From Lentibacillus populi (GTDB lineage Bacteria > Bacillota > Bacilli > Bacillales > Amphibacillaceae): a DNA stretch of 61,503 bases. The stretch is taken from positions 1-61,503 of the forward strand of contig BMJD01000026.1 in assembly GCA_014642895.1 (NCBI GenBank), given 5' to 3'. This document shows, piece by piece, positions 29,578 through 36,995 of the stretch. Numbering within the stretch: the stretch's first letter is position 1; every line of letters begins with the position of its first letter. The notes under the pieces are model-generated. The model ran no database searches. It was not told the origin of the DNA and was given only the letters and a program-made list of their open reading frames with translations. A program made the position numbers and the translations under genes.

Positions 29578-29985
29578 TTAATCCCCACCTTTCTTACTTG
29601 CTGAACTAACTATTAATTTCCAGGTTGTTAAAACGGTAACAAGTGAAATAATGAACAACAGCATAGCCACTACCGGATGCGCCGCTGCAATCCAAGGAAA
29701 TTGTGCTGACATGTTTGCCGTAAAATACATCAAAAACACAGAAACAAACATTCCGAAAATGGACCAGTAACTCCATCGGGGCATACGTCCAATGTATGCA
29801 GACAAAAGCATAAACAAAGGAATATTAAATCCAAATAAATGGATAAACATCGTGTGCTTTATCCAATGAACAGGGTTTGCAAATATGGCTAAACCCGCTA
29901 AGAAAATTTGTATCATTATACATAGTAAAAAAAGCAGCGCCAAAACGAAATAAATCGTTTGACCAATCCGGTTTTTTACATTCAA
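29578..29985 (-). CDS. Membrane protein (DUF6220-like)
   Basis: This protein of about 135 residues has four predicted membrane helices (TIYFVLALLFLLCIMIQIFLAG, MFIHLFGFNIPLFMLLSAYIG, WSIFGMFVSVFLMYFTANM, VVAMLLFIISLVTVLTTWKL). HTMFIHLFGFNIPLFML and AAAHPVVA, with His residues inside helices, fit DUF6220. The start is probably TTG at 29985 after GGAAGAGG; an in-frame TTG lies at 30003. Function unknown; some His-bearing small membrane proteins bind haem or metal, but nothing shows this here. Confidence 0.7.
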   Translation of the reverse strand: MNVKNRIGQTIYFVLALLFLLCIMIQIFLAGLAIFANPVHWIKHTMFIHLFGFNIPLFMLLSAYIGRMPRWSYWSIFGMFVSVFLMYFTANMSAQFPWIAAAHPVVAMLLFIISLVTVLTTWKLIVSSASKKGGD

Positions 29986-30158
29986 TTCCTCTTCCTCCTC
30001 CAAAATCGTTCATTCCTTTTAAACTACACTCCCAGCATACAAGGCACTTCTAAAATATTGCTTATGGAATTATTAACGATTTATTAAATATTTGGAAGGA
30101 GATGCGTTTATCGTGTTTCCAATTCCCGGGATGTTTTACCACCTGCGTGCCTTTAACA

Positions 30159-30352
30159 AAGGCGTAAGCGCCCGGTTAGCGGCGTATATGCTGGACTGAG
30201 CCGTAGGAGATAAAGGAAACACGACGACCAGAGGGAGTCGATGTTGACTTATCGTACGGAGGTGAAGGAAGCATACTAGCCGCTGGGCGCTGGAGCCGGA
30301 CGTGGCCTACCCTGACATGAGCGGAATAGTGTAGGGATTCTTATACTTTCTT
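30159..30352 (+). repeat. Dispersed structured repeat, copy 3
   Basis: GCGCCC (30168) pairs with GGGCGC (30285), AGCGGC with GCCGCT, and ATGCT (30188) with AGCAT (30270). The last is a compensatory change relative to GTGCT/AGCAC in copy 2. CCGTA/TACGG and GATAA/TTATC are conserved, while the central loop differs (ACGACGACCAGAGGGAGTCG). The family tail runs to TTATACTTTCTTA. Just before it, a GTG at 30113 with GGAAGGAG upstream opens a frame that enters the repeat and stops there, as if the repeat had cut a gene. The rest of the 30004-30158 gap is featureless. Confidence 0.88.
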
Positions 30353-30360
30353 ACCCTTTA

Positions 30361-30398
30361 AAAAAATGCTGAAGTTCAACTATTAACTTCAGCATTTT
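30361..30398. terminator. Bidirectional terminator (first copy)
   Basis: AAAATGCTGAAGTT pairs perfectly (14 bp) with AACTTCAGCATTTT, with A/T runs on both sides. It ends the first two-component operon on the minus strand and is part of the direct repeat described separately. Confidence 0.85.
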
Positions 30399-30509
30399 CC
30401 ATATGATTTTTAATGATATTAAGTTATTGCCCAGAAATTCCATGTCCGGCTCCAGCGCTACTGTATTTCTTCTTCTTTAGTTAAAGCGATAGCCAACACC
30501 TTAAATGGT
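30361..30509 (-). repeat. Direct repeat A: copy of a response-regulator 3' end plus terminator
   Basis: This stretch is about 90 percent identical by eye to 34983-35124. It contains the terminator hairpin, the shared ATATGATTTTTAATGATATT block and, at 30481-30509, the coding end of a response regulator (Gly-Val-Gly-Tyr-Arg-Phe-Asn then stop on the minus strand). No regulator body is attached to it; the histidine kinase gene joins it directly. Together with repeat B it brackets a 4.5-kb cassette. Confidence 0.85.
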
Positions 30510-31826
30510 AGAACAGTGAGCTGGTATCCAACCTTTTATGAGTGCACCACCTTCTGAATGGTTATCTACGACAAGGTCACCCCCGTGTCGCCTAATGATC
30601 CTTCTTGATATAGTCAACCCTAACCCTATCCCCCCGGTTGAACGATTTCGCGACGCTTCACCACGATATAGTGGTTCAAAAACATGATGAATCTCATCTG
30701 AAGAGAAACCTTTCCCCGTATCGTGAATAGTAAAGGCCACTTTGTTACCGTCCTTATAGCATTGGATAAAAATTTTACCAGAGTGTGGTGTATGTCTGAC
30801 AGCATTATCCAATAAGTTATTCATGGCACGCTCTAATAAATACGAATCGCCCATGATCATACAATCATCCCCAAAATTTTTTTCGATGATAGAGATGTTG
30901 TTTTGCTTAGCTAGTGGATTCAGGCTGTCAATCGACTTCTGTAATAAAAGCGGAAGATTAACCGTGTTTTTTTTGAGTTCCATCTCCAAATATTCCGTCT
31001 TTGTAAATGTAAAAAGCTCCTCTACAAGACGGGCCAATTGTGCTGACTTTTCCTTACAAACCGCCAGATACTTTGCTTGTTTATCCGGTGAATCAGCAAT
31101 TCCTTTTTCCAAGCCATCCAAATAACCTCGTAAGGCGAATAATGGTGTCCGTAAATCGTGGGCGACTGCAGCAATGATAAATCGGCGTTCTTCCTCCAAT
31201 TCCACTTGTTTTTGCATGGATTCTTGGAGACTATCTGTCATTATTTGAATTCCGCCATGAACTTCCGTAATTTCTTTGATCGGGGACTCAGGTAATTGGA
31301 CGTCCAAATCCCCTTCTGCGACTTGTCGGACTGCCAGGCTCATTTTCTCAAGCGGTTTGAGAATGAACCTTCTCATGACATAACCGATGATAAAAAAAGC
31401 TAACAATAATCCCGTAAATGCCATAATCATCTGAACCACTCTTGAATTCGGCTGAAAAATTATTACTCTTCCAAATAGGCGACCATCTTGCATAATTGAA
31501 AACTGTTCCGATCGTATAAATGAGCGGTCCTCCTCAGGGAAGAATCGAAAAATCTCTTGATTTGATTCTGTTAAAATTTCTACACCCATGTCCAATGCTT
31601 GTAACTTTTCTATTAGATCATCTTGCCATTTGGGATCAGTCCAGTTTTCTGTATTTGTTTCAATGAATTGACTCATTTTTTTCAAATCTACTTGCTGAGC
31701 ATCAGTCGTATCGAAACTGAGTGATTTCGTTGTTAGTAAGTGGGCCGTTACGTAAAATACCCATGGCAGCATCAAGATTAAAAGCAAGCTAAGTATAGAA
31801 AATGTACGAATGCGAATTGGTCTCAT
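30501..31826 (-). CDS. Sensor histidine kinase, cassette two-component system
   Basis: This 441-residue membrane kinase has helices at about 8-30 and 136-155, an extracellular part between them and a HAMP domain (RRFILKPLEKMSLAVRQVAEGD). The HisKA motif is IIAAVAHDLRTPLFALRGYLDG with the phosphorylated His, and the ATPase boxes are NNLLDNAVRHTP, DTGKGFSSDEI and STGGIGLGLTISRRI. The last codons (Ser-Thr-Ile-stop) come from the repeated response-regulator end, so the natural C-terminus may have been trimmed slightly. It lies 1 bp after its regulator. The signal sensed is unknown. Confidence 0.92.
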   Translation of the reverse strand: MRPIRIRTFSILSLLLILMLPWVFYVTAHLLTTKSLSFDTTDAQQVDLKKMSQFIETNTENWTDPKWQDDLIEKLQALDMGVEILTESNQEIFRFFPEEDRSFIRSEQFSIMQDGRLFGRVIIFQPNSRVVQMIMAFTGLLLAFFIIGYVMRRFILKPLEKMSLAVRQVAEGDLDVQLPESPIKEITEVHGGIQIMTDSLQESMQKQVELEEERRFIIAAVAHDLRTPLFALRGYLDGLEKGIADSPDKQAKYLAVCKEKSAQLARLVEELFTFTKTEYLEMELKKNTVNLPLLLQKSIDSLNPLAKQNNISIIEKNFGDDCMIMGDSYLLERAMNNLLDNAVRHTPHSGKIFIQCYKDGNKVAFTIHDTGKGFSSDEIHHVFEPLYRGEASRNRSTGGIGLGLTISRRIIRRHGGDLVVDNHSEGGALIKGWIPAHCSTI

Positions 31827-31827
31827 T

Positions 31828-32514
31828 TTATTCTCCTTTAAAACGGTAGCCTATACCCCAGACGTTAACTATATATTTTGGTTCGTTTGGATTGGACTCA
31901 ACTTTCTCACGTAGCCGGCTAATATGGACGCGGACAGTATGCTTGTCGCCAATCCCATCCCAAAATTTTTCCAGTAATTGATCATATGTAAAAACAATTT
32001 GCGGATGCTCGGCAAACAGTCGCAACAATTCATATTCTTTCGGTGTAAGGGAGATGTAGCCTCCTTCCACAAACACTTCTCTTGTGGATAAATCCAACGT
32101 GAGGCTCCCATAATTCAAGACCCTCCTGCTAAACTCCTTCCGAGAACCAGAACGTCGTAATACAGCCTTCACTCGGGCAATTATCTCACCCGGAGTAGCG
32201 GTTTTGACTATATAATCATCCCCTCCAAGTGCCAGCCCGCGAATCTTATCTACATCATCACTGAGGGCGCTCAAGAAAAGGATAGGTATGTTACTTTCCT
32301 CTCGTACCTGCCGACAGAACTCGAAACCATTTTGTCCCGGCATCATGATGTCAAGAATGATGCAATCAATTGTAACCTGCTTAAGTGCGGACAGTGCTTG
32401 ATCGGCGTCATAAGCAGTTTTTACATAGAAACCGTCATTCTCCAAGAAGTCTCTTAATAGTTCGACAATGCTTTTGTCATCATCCACCACCAAAATCGTC
32501 TGTAATTCCCTCAC
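31828..32514 (-). CDS. OmpR/PhoB-family response regulator, cassette two-component system
   Basis: This 228-residue regulator has a receiver domain (ILVVDDDKSIVELLRDFLENDG, phosphoacceptor Asp in CIILDIMMPGQNGFE, switch Ser in ILFLSALSDD). A winged-helix DNA-binding domain follows (SLTPKEYELLRLFAEHPQIVF, HTVRVHISRLREKVE, YIVNVWGIGYRFKGE). The conserved Lys is followed by Thr-Ala-Thr-Pro (IVKTATPGEI) in place of the near-universal Lys-Pro-Phe, which may alter activation. It is divergent from the DJ-1 gene across a 290-bp gap, its most likely target. Confidence 0.93.
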   Translation of the reverse strand: MRELQTILVVDDDKSIVELLRDFLENDGFYVKTAYDADQALSALKQVTIDCIILDIMMPGQNGFEFCRQVREESNIPILFLSALSDDVDKIRGLALGGDDYIVKTATPGEIIARVKAVLRRSGSRKEFSRRVLNYGSLTLDLSTREVFVEGGYISLTPKEYELLRLFAEHPQIVFTYDQLLEKFWDGIGDKHTVRVHISRLREKVESNPNEPKYIVNVWGIGYRFKGE

Positions 32515-32809
32515 GAAAATCCCACCTTCCCTTTGACACTCACTAAAGAGACGAATCTCCCATCGAAATCTACTTTTAGTTTATCATTTTTTCACCAAGG
32601 AACAAGCTGACACTACATGTTTTGTGATGGATTGTGATTAGTTTGTGACCTTTATGTACCATCATTTGAGACACTTAAAGGTTATTCTTTAATTGCGAAC
32701 CAATCAGACGAGTATCCACTATATAAATAAAAAAAGTTTCCTTGACACGTAAGTTCAAATTAAGCACCAGAAGGCTTGATATAAATTTAGAAAAATGGAG
32801 GTAATATGT
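32515..32809. promoter_or_regulatory. Divergent intergenic region, response regulator / DJ-1 operon
   Basis: The region of about 295 bp holds the promoters of both divergent units. On the plus strand TTGACA occurs at about 32752, but no good -10 lies at 17 nt from it. GTTCAAATTAA and CTTGATATAAATT are candidate elements nearer the DJ-1 start. No riboswitch-like structure is seen. Confidence 0.4.
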
Positions 32810-33814
32810 ATGAATGTTCAAATTGTATTATTTGATGGATTTGATTTATTAGACGCTATTGCTCCTTATGAAGTGTTTACTGCTGCTGCAATGTACTCAA
32901 ACGAGGAAGTAACAGTTAAACTTGTATCTGCTGAAGGTCAGAGAAAGGTGACAAGTGGAGTAAATCAATTACAGGTTCAAGCAAGTGGTGAACTTGATTT
33001 AAGCAGTAAAGGAATTATTCTTGTTCCGGGAGCATCTGGTTCTGTTCATGACAATGGACCAGAATCAATACCAGTTAAATTACAACAAGTAACTGAAACA
33101 GAATTAAGTAATTTACTAAATGAAGCTATTAAAAAGCCAGATATTTTGCTATCTACAGTTTGCGGTGGTTCCCTCATTTTAGCAATGGGTGGTTTATTAG
33201 AAGATCGGCATGCAATTACACATCACATGGGTATAGGGCTTTTGCAAGCTACAAATGCGATTCCAGTTCATGCCCGGGTTGTAGACGACGGTGATCTTAT
33301 CACTGGTGGTGGCGTTACTTCGGGACTTGATGTTGCGCTTTATTTAGTTGAGCGAGAGTTAGGTCCCCGTATAGCACATGCTGTGGAACAACTATTTGAG
33401 TACGAGCGCAGGGGCACAGTTTGGAAAGCTGAAGGAAATGCACCTAAAGAAAGCAAACATGAAAATCCAATGGAAGCGACAAGTTCCCGCTCCTCTAATC
33501 AAACTGATAAGAGCTTTAATTTCCAAGGAAAATGGGATACTACAATTTCCACTCCTATTGGCCATCTTTCCGTTTTATTAGATTTATCTTCTGAAGATGG
33601 TCGTATAGCGGGAATTGCAAAGCAAGGAGGAGATATTGTCACTTTGAACAATATTGTACAGGTAGGGAATCAATTAAAGTGGTCTATGAAAGTGAAGAAG
33701 CCTATAAGACTTTCTTTAAAATTTATCGTTTCTGTAGATGGAAACAGTATGTATGGTGAAGCAAAGGCTGGTATGCTTCCCTCATCAAAATTAATTGGAC
33801 ATCGTATTTCTTAA
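32810..33814 (+). CDS. DJ-1/PfpI family protein with an extra C-terminal domain
   Basis: This protein of about 334 residues is one of the few plus-strand genes here. Residues about 1-190 form a DJ-1/PfpI glutamine-amidotransferase-like domain (NVQIVLFDGFDLLDAIAPYEVF, STVCGGSLILAMGGLLEDRHAITHH, ITGGGVTSGLDVALYLVER). The nucleophile-elbow Cys is in TVCGGS. A polar linker (ESKHENPMEATSSRSS) leads to a C-terminal beta-rich domain (FQGKWDTTISTPIGHLSVLLDLS, GDIVTLNNIVQVGNQLKWSM). The family covers isonitrile hydratases and stress proteins; the substrate is unknown. GGAGGTAATATGT precedes the chosen ATG. Confidence 0.85.
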   Translation: MNVQIVLFDGFDLLDAIAPYEVFTAAAMYSNEEVTVKLVSAEGQRKVTSGVNQLQVQASGELDLSSKGIILVPGASGSVHDNGPESIPVKLQQVTETELSNLLNEAIKKPDILLSTVCGGSLILAMGGLLEDRHAITHHMGIGLLQATNAIPVHARVVDDGDLITGGGVTSGLDVALYLVERELGPRIAHAVEQLFEYERRGTVWKAEGNAPKESKHENPMEATSSRSSNQTDKSFNFQGKWDTTISTPIGHLSVLLDLSSEDGRIAGIAKQGGDIVTLNNIVQVGNQLKWSMKVKKPIRLSLKFIVSVDGNSMYGEAKAGMLPSSKLIGHRIS

Positions 33815-33830
33815 GAATGGAGTTGTAGTT

Positions 33831-34265
33831 ATGTATTCATTTATTGTATTTGTTCATGTAATAGGTGCTTTATTGCTCGGTAGTTTTCTAGCTTTTCCAG
33901 TTGCGTTTAAATCTCTTTTGTCACGTTCAGGTAATGAATTAAAAATATCTGTTAAAACATTGGTAGGCTTTACCCGCTTTGGCCATTATGCATTAATTTT
34001 GTTAATCATTACTGGAGGATGGATGGTAATGGGATATGCCACTTATCCTTCCTTGTTATGGGTGGTGTTATCATTGATCCTGCTGATGCTTATTGGGGCC
34101 TTGATAGGTATGATACAAAAAGGCTTGAAAAGCGTTATTCCAGCAAAGAATCCCGACAAAGTGTTGCAACGAAATATGGCCAAACTAAATATACTGGGCT
34201 GGTTTACATTTCTCCTTATTGTTACCGTTGTATTTGTTATGACAAATCATGGTTTATTTGCCTAA
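33831..34265 (+). CDS. Membrane protein (DUF2269-like)
   Basis: This 144-residue protein has four predicted helices (FIVFVHVIGALLLGSFLAFPVAF, FGHYALILLIITGGWMVMG, LWVVLSLILLMLIGALIGMI, WFTFLLIVTVVFVMT). The His in VHVIGALLLG and in FGHYALI resemble DUF2269/CopD-like haem- or copper-related membrane proteins, from memory. The ATG at 33831 has GGAG 9 nt upstream and follows the DJ-1 gene by 16 bp. The three plus-strand genes form one operon. Confidence 0.7.
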   Translation: MYSFIVFVHVIGALLLGSFLAFPVAFKSLLSRSGNELKISVKTLVGFTRFGHYALILLIITGGWMVMGYATYPSLLWVVLSLILLMLIGALIGMIQKGLKSVIPAKNPDKVLQRNMAKLNILGWFTFLLIVTVVFVMTNHGLFA

Positions 34266-34290
34266 ATATAAGAGGAAAGGATAACGATAA

Positions 34291-34905
34291 ATGAAAAAGA
34301 ACATTTGGATCATTTTTTTAATCGTGTCGTTCATGTGGGTCATGCATACATTTTCAAAAAACTTCATGGTTGATCCCACTTTTCAGGATTTTCTTGCTAA
34401 AAAAGATAAAGTTCTAACTAACGAATCGTTGTGGGTACTGATGATCAGGTTACATATTATCTTTGCTATTATCTCCCTTATCACTGGACCCTTGGGCGTA
34501 ATTAAGAAATTGCGTATGAAATATATCCAGTTTCATCGTTGGTATGGTCGAGTATATGTGCTGTCTATTTTGTTAAACTTTATCCCTGGTGTTTACGTTT
34601 CTTTTTTTGCAACAGGAGGATGGTTGAGCACCATTGGATTTCTCGTTTTAAATACACTATGGTTTGGTACAACAATTCTAGGCTATATCAATATTAGAAG
34701 AAAAAACGTGATAAAGCATAGTTCATGGATGTCAAGAAGCTTCTTTCTTGCCTTTGCCAATATGATTATCTACATCATTGTGGCCATTTCACACAATGCC
34801 TTGCAATTTTCATATGGTACCTCCTACACAATTGCTGTATGGTTATGCTGGATAATCAGTTTATGCATTGCAGAAACCATGATACGAAAAAAAGTATTTA
34901 TATAA
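34291..34905 (+). CDS. Membrane protein (DUF2306-like)
   Basis: This 204-residue protein has about six helices. RLHIIFAIISLITGPLGVIKKLR and then QFHRWYGRVYVLSILLNFIPGVYVSFFATGG match DUF2306, where conserved His residues lie near membrane boundaries. NVIKHSSWMSRSFFLAFANMIIYI follows. GAGGAAAGGA lies upstream of the ATG, 25 bp after the previous gene. Function is unknown; with its neighbour it may form a redox or metal-handling membrane pair controlled by the adjacent two-component system. Confidence 0.75.
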   Translation: MKKNIWIIFLIVSFMWVMHTFSKNFMVDPTFQDFLAKKDKVLTNESLWVLMIRLHIIFAIISLITGPLGVIKKLRMKYIQFHRWYGRVYVLSILLNFIPGVYVSFFATGGWLSTIGFLVLNTLWFGTTILGYINIRRKNVIKHSSWMSRSFFLAFANMIIYIIVAISHNALQFSYGTSYTIAVWLCWIISLCIAETMIRKKVFI

Positions 34906-34982
34906 TTGGATATTAATATTAATGTGGTGTTTGAAGAAATCTGTGATACTAACTTTTCCACACGATAATCCCAATGTCTAGA

Positions 34983-35124
34983 AAAAAATGCTGAAGTTCA
35001 ACTATAACTTCAGCATTTTCCATATGATTTTTAATGATATTAAGTTATTGCCCAGATATTCCATGTCCGGCACCGGCACTAGTGTACTTCTTTATTTAAA
35101 GCGATAGCCAACACCCCAAATGGT
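34983..35124 (-). repeat. Direct repeat B: response-regulator 3' end plus terminator
   Basis: This is the intact version of repeat A: the end of the second response regulator (TIWGVGYRFK-stop), a short stretch with TCCATGTCCGGCACC, and a 14-bp perfect hairpin at 34985-35019 that acts as a bidirectional terminator for the converging genes. The copy at 30361-30509 differs at about a dozen positions. Confidence 0.85.
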
Positions 35125-35781
35125 TTCAATATAGTCTGGTTCAGCTGGGTTTTCTTCAATTTTTTCCCGTATTTTTCGGATATGAACGGTGACGGTTGAA
35201 ATGTCTCCCATTGAATCATACCCCCATATCCGTTCAAAAAGATGATCTTTACTAAACACTTGATTGGGATGTGTTGCCAAAAAGGTTAACAAATCAAATT
35301 CCTTTGCAGTTAATATTTTTTCTTCCTCATTCACATAGACTTTCCGTGCCTTTTGATCAATGTGCAATCCCCTGACATGGATTTCATGTTTTAGCTGTTT
35401 TCGATTAACTAATCGGTCATACCTTGCTATGTGTGCCTTTACCCTTGCCACAAGTTCGGCTGGATTAAATGGCTTTACAATATAATCATCAGCACCCCGG
35501 TCAAATCCGCGTATTTTATCAATATCCTCTTTTCTTGCGGTAACCATTAAAATAGGAATATCCCTTATTTTTCTAATTTGTTGACATAGCTCAAATCCAT
35601 CCATCCCCGGTAGCATTAAATCAAGCAATATTAAGTCATACGTATTTGCTTTAGCTTTCTGTAATCCTTCCTCACCAGTTCCGGCAATGTCACTGGAAAA
35701 GCCGCTTACTTCCAGGTAATCACGTTCTAACTCCGCAATAGCTGCCTCATCTTCAATAATTAATATATTCCGCACTATCAC
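35092..35781 (-). CDS. OmpR/PhoB-family response regulator, second two-component system
   Basis: This regulator of about 229 residues has a complete receiver (ILIIEDEAAIAELERDYLEVSG, acceptor Asp in LILLDLMLPGMDGFE, Lys-Pro in YIVKPFNPAEL) and a winged helix (ILTAKEFDLLTFLATHPNQVF, DISTVTVHIRKIREKIEENP, YIETIWGVGYRFK). Its start is taken as the GTG at 35781, which overlaps the kinase stop by 4 bp; a GTG two codons later is possible. The kinase gene comes first, an order opposite to that of the cassette system. Confidence 0.92.
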   Translation of the reverse strand: MIVRNILIIEDEAAIAELERDYLEVSGFSSDIAGTGEEGLQKAKANTYDLILLDLMLPGMDGFELCQQIRKIRDIPILMVTARKEDIDKIRGFDRGADDYIVKPFNPAELVARVKAHIARYDRLVNRKQLKHEIHVRGLHIDQKARKVYVNEEEKILTAKEFDLLTFLATHPNQVFSKDHLFERIWGYDSMGDISTVTVHIRKIREKIEENPAEPDYIETIWGVGYRFK

Positions 35782-36866
35782 ATCACCCCTTTCGGAAGGG
35801 TAAAGCAAATACTTGTTCCTTCCCCAAGTTCACTTTCCGCCCAAACGCTGCCGCCATGTGCCTCTATTATGCTCTTTACAATTGTTAATCCCAACCCGCT
35901 TCCACCAGTTGCTGAATTTCTTGATGCATCGGTACGATAAAACTGATCAAAAACAAAAGGAACAGCATCCTTCGATATCCCGCTTCCATTATCGCTTATT
36001 TGCACAACTGCCTGATCGGATTCCTGAGTAAGTCGGATACTAATCTTTTTTTCATGTTTATCCATGTATTTTAAACTGTTTTGGACTATATTCCATATGA
36101 CCCGTCCCAATTTTTCCCGATCCGCTTTGACAATATAACGTTCTTCCGGATTGACCATAAATGAAACGGATCCATTATTTTGCTCCAGTTCGTAACTAAG
36201 CTCTTCAATAAAATCGGCTAAATAGGCTTGCAAATCTAATTCCTCTAAATCAAATGGAAGCTGCTGTAAATCTAGCTTGGAATACATAAATAACTCATCA
36301 ATTAATTGATCCATTTCATTTGCCTTCGAATAAATCGTTTCGATATAACGGTCCATCTTTTCCGGAGTACTTGCTACCCCATCTCGTATCCCTTTTACAT
36401 ACCCTTTTATTGATGTGATTGGTGTTTTCAAATCATGTGAAATACTGGCAATCAATTCCTTACGGTTTTCATCGTAACGGACTTGGAGATCCCGTGCTTC
36501 CTTTAACCTTTGCCGCATCATCTCAAATGTTTCCGATAAATGTCCAAGTTCATCTTTTCCTGTTGGCTGTATATGATAATCGAGATTTCCCTCGCTTATC
36601 TCGTTTGCTGCTTTTACCAGCTCCTTAACCGGCAGAATAATACTTCTGGCAACGAAATATGTCAGCAGCCCATTGGTAACAATTAAAACAACCAGTAACC
36701 CAATAAACCTTAGTATCATAAAAAATCGTAATTGATTCCCATCTGCGTTGCCGTTAACTAAATGAAATACAACATACCCCAGCAGAATTTCAATTAACAA
36801 AAAGGCAGCAATTGGGATCAAAACCATACCGATATTTGATAAAATTAGCCGCTTTTTTATCGACAC
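35778..36866 (-). CDS. Sensor histidine kinase, second two-component system
   Basis: This kinase of about 362 residues has two membrane helices near the N-terminus (IGMVLIPIAAFLLIEILLGYVVFHL and LRFIGLLVVLIVTNGLLTYFV) with almost no extracellular loop. A HAMP domain (RSIILPVKELVKAANEISEGN), the HisKA motif (ELIASISHDLKTPITSIKGYVKG) and ATPase boxes (NIVQNSLKYMD, DNGSGISKDAV, ATGGSGLGLTIVKSIIEAHGG) follow. The short sensor suggests it detects a membrane-embedded cue, as in intramembrane-sensing kinases. A GTG at 36866 after AGGTGAAAGC is preferred; an ATG lies at 36884. Confidence 0.92.
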   Translation of the reverse strand: MSIKKRLILSNIGMVLIPIAAFLLIEILLGYVVFHLVNGNADGNQLRFFMILRFIGLLVVLIVTNGLLTYFVARSIILPVKELVKAANEISEGNLDYHIQPTGKDELGHLSETFEMMRQRLKEARDLQVRYDENRKELIASISHDLKTPITSIKGYVKGIRDGVASTPEKMDRYIETIYSKANEMDQLIDELFMYSKLDLQQLPFDLEELDLQAYLADFIEELSYELEQNNGSVSFMVNPEERYIVKADREKLGRVIWNIVQNSLKYMDKHEKKISIRLTQESDQAVVQISDNGSGISKDAVPFVFDQFYRTDASRNSATGGSGLGLTIVKSIIEAHGGSVWAESELGEGTSICFTLPKGVM

Positions 36867-36969
36867 GCTTTCACCTGCTTTCATGATACATTGTACAGTA
36901 CACTTATTAAAAATTTATTAAGTTGCAGAAACATGTTACCCGTTTTTACGAATAATATCTTCACAAAGC

Positions 36970-36995
36970 AAAAAGACACCCTTCTAGAGGATGCC
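36970..36995 (-). terminator. Intrinsic terminator of the pur operon
   Basis: On the minus strand GGCATCCT pairs with AGGGTGTC (two G-U pairs), followed by TTTTTGCTTT. The stem overlaps the purD stop codon. Confidence 0.8.
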
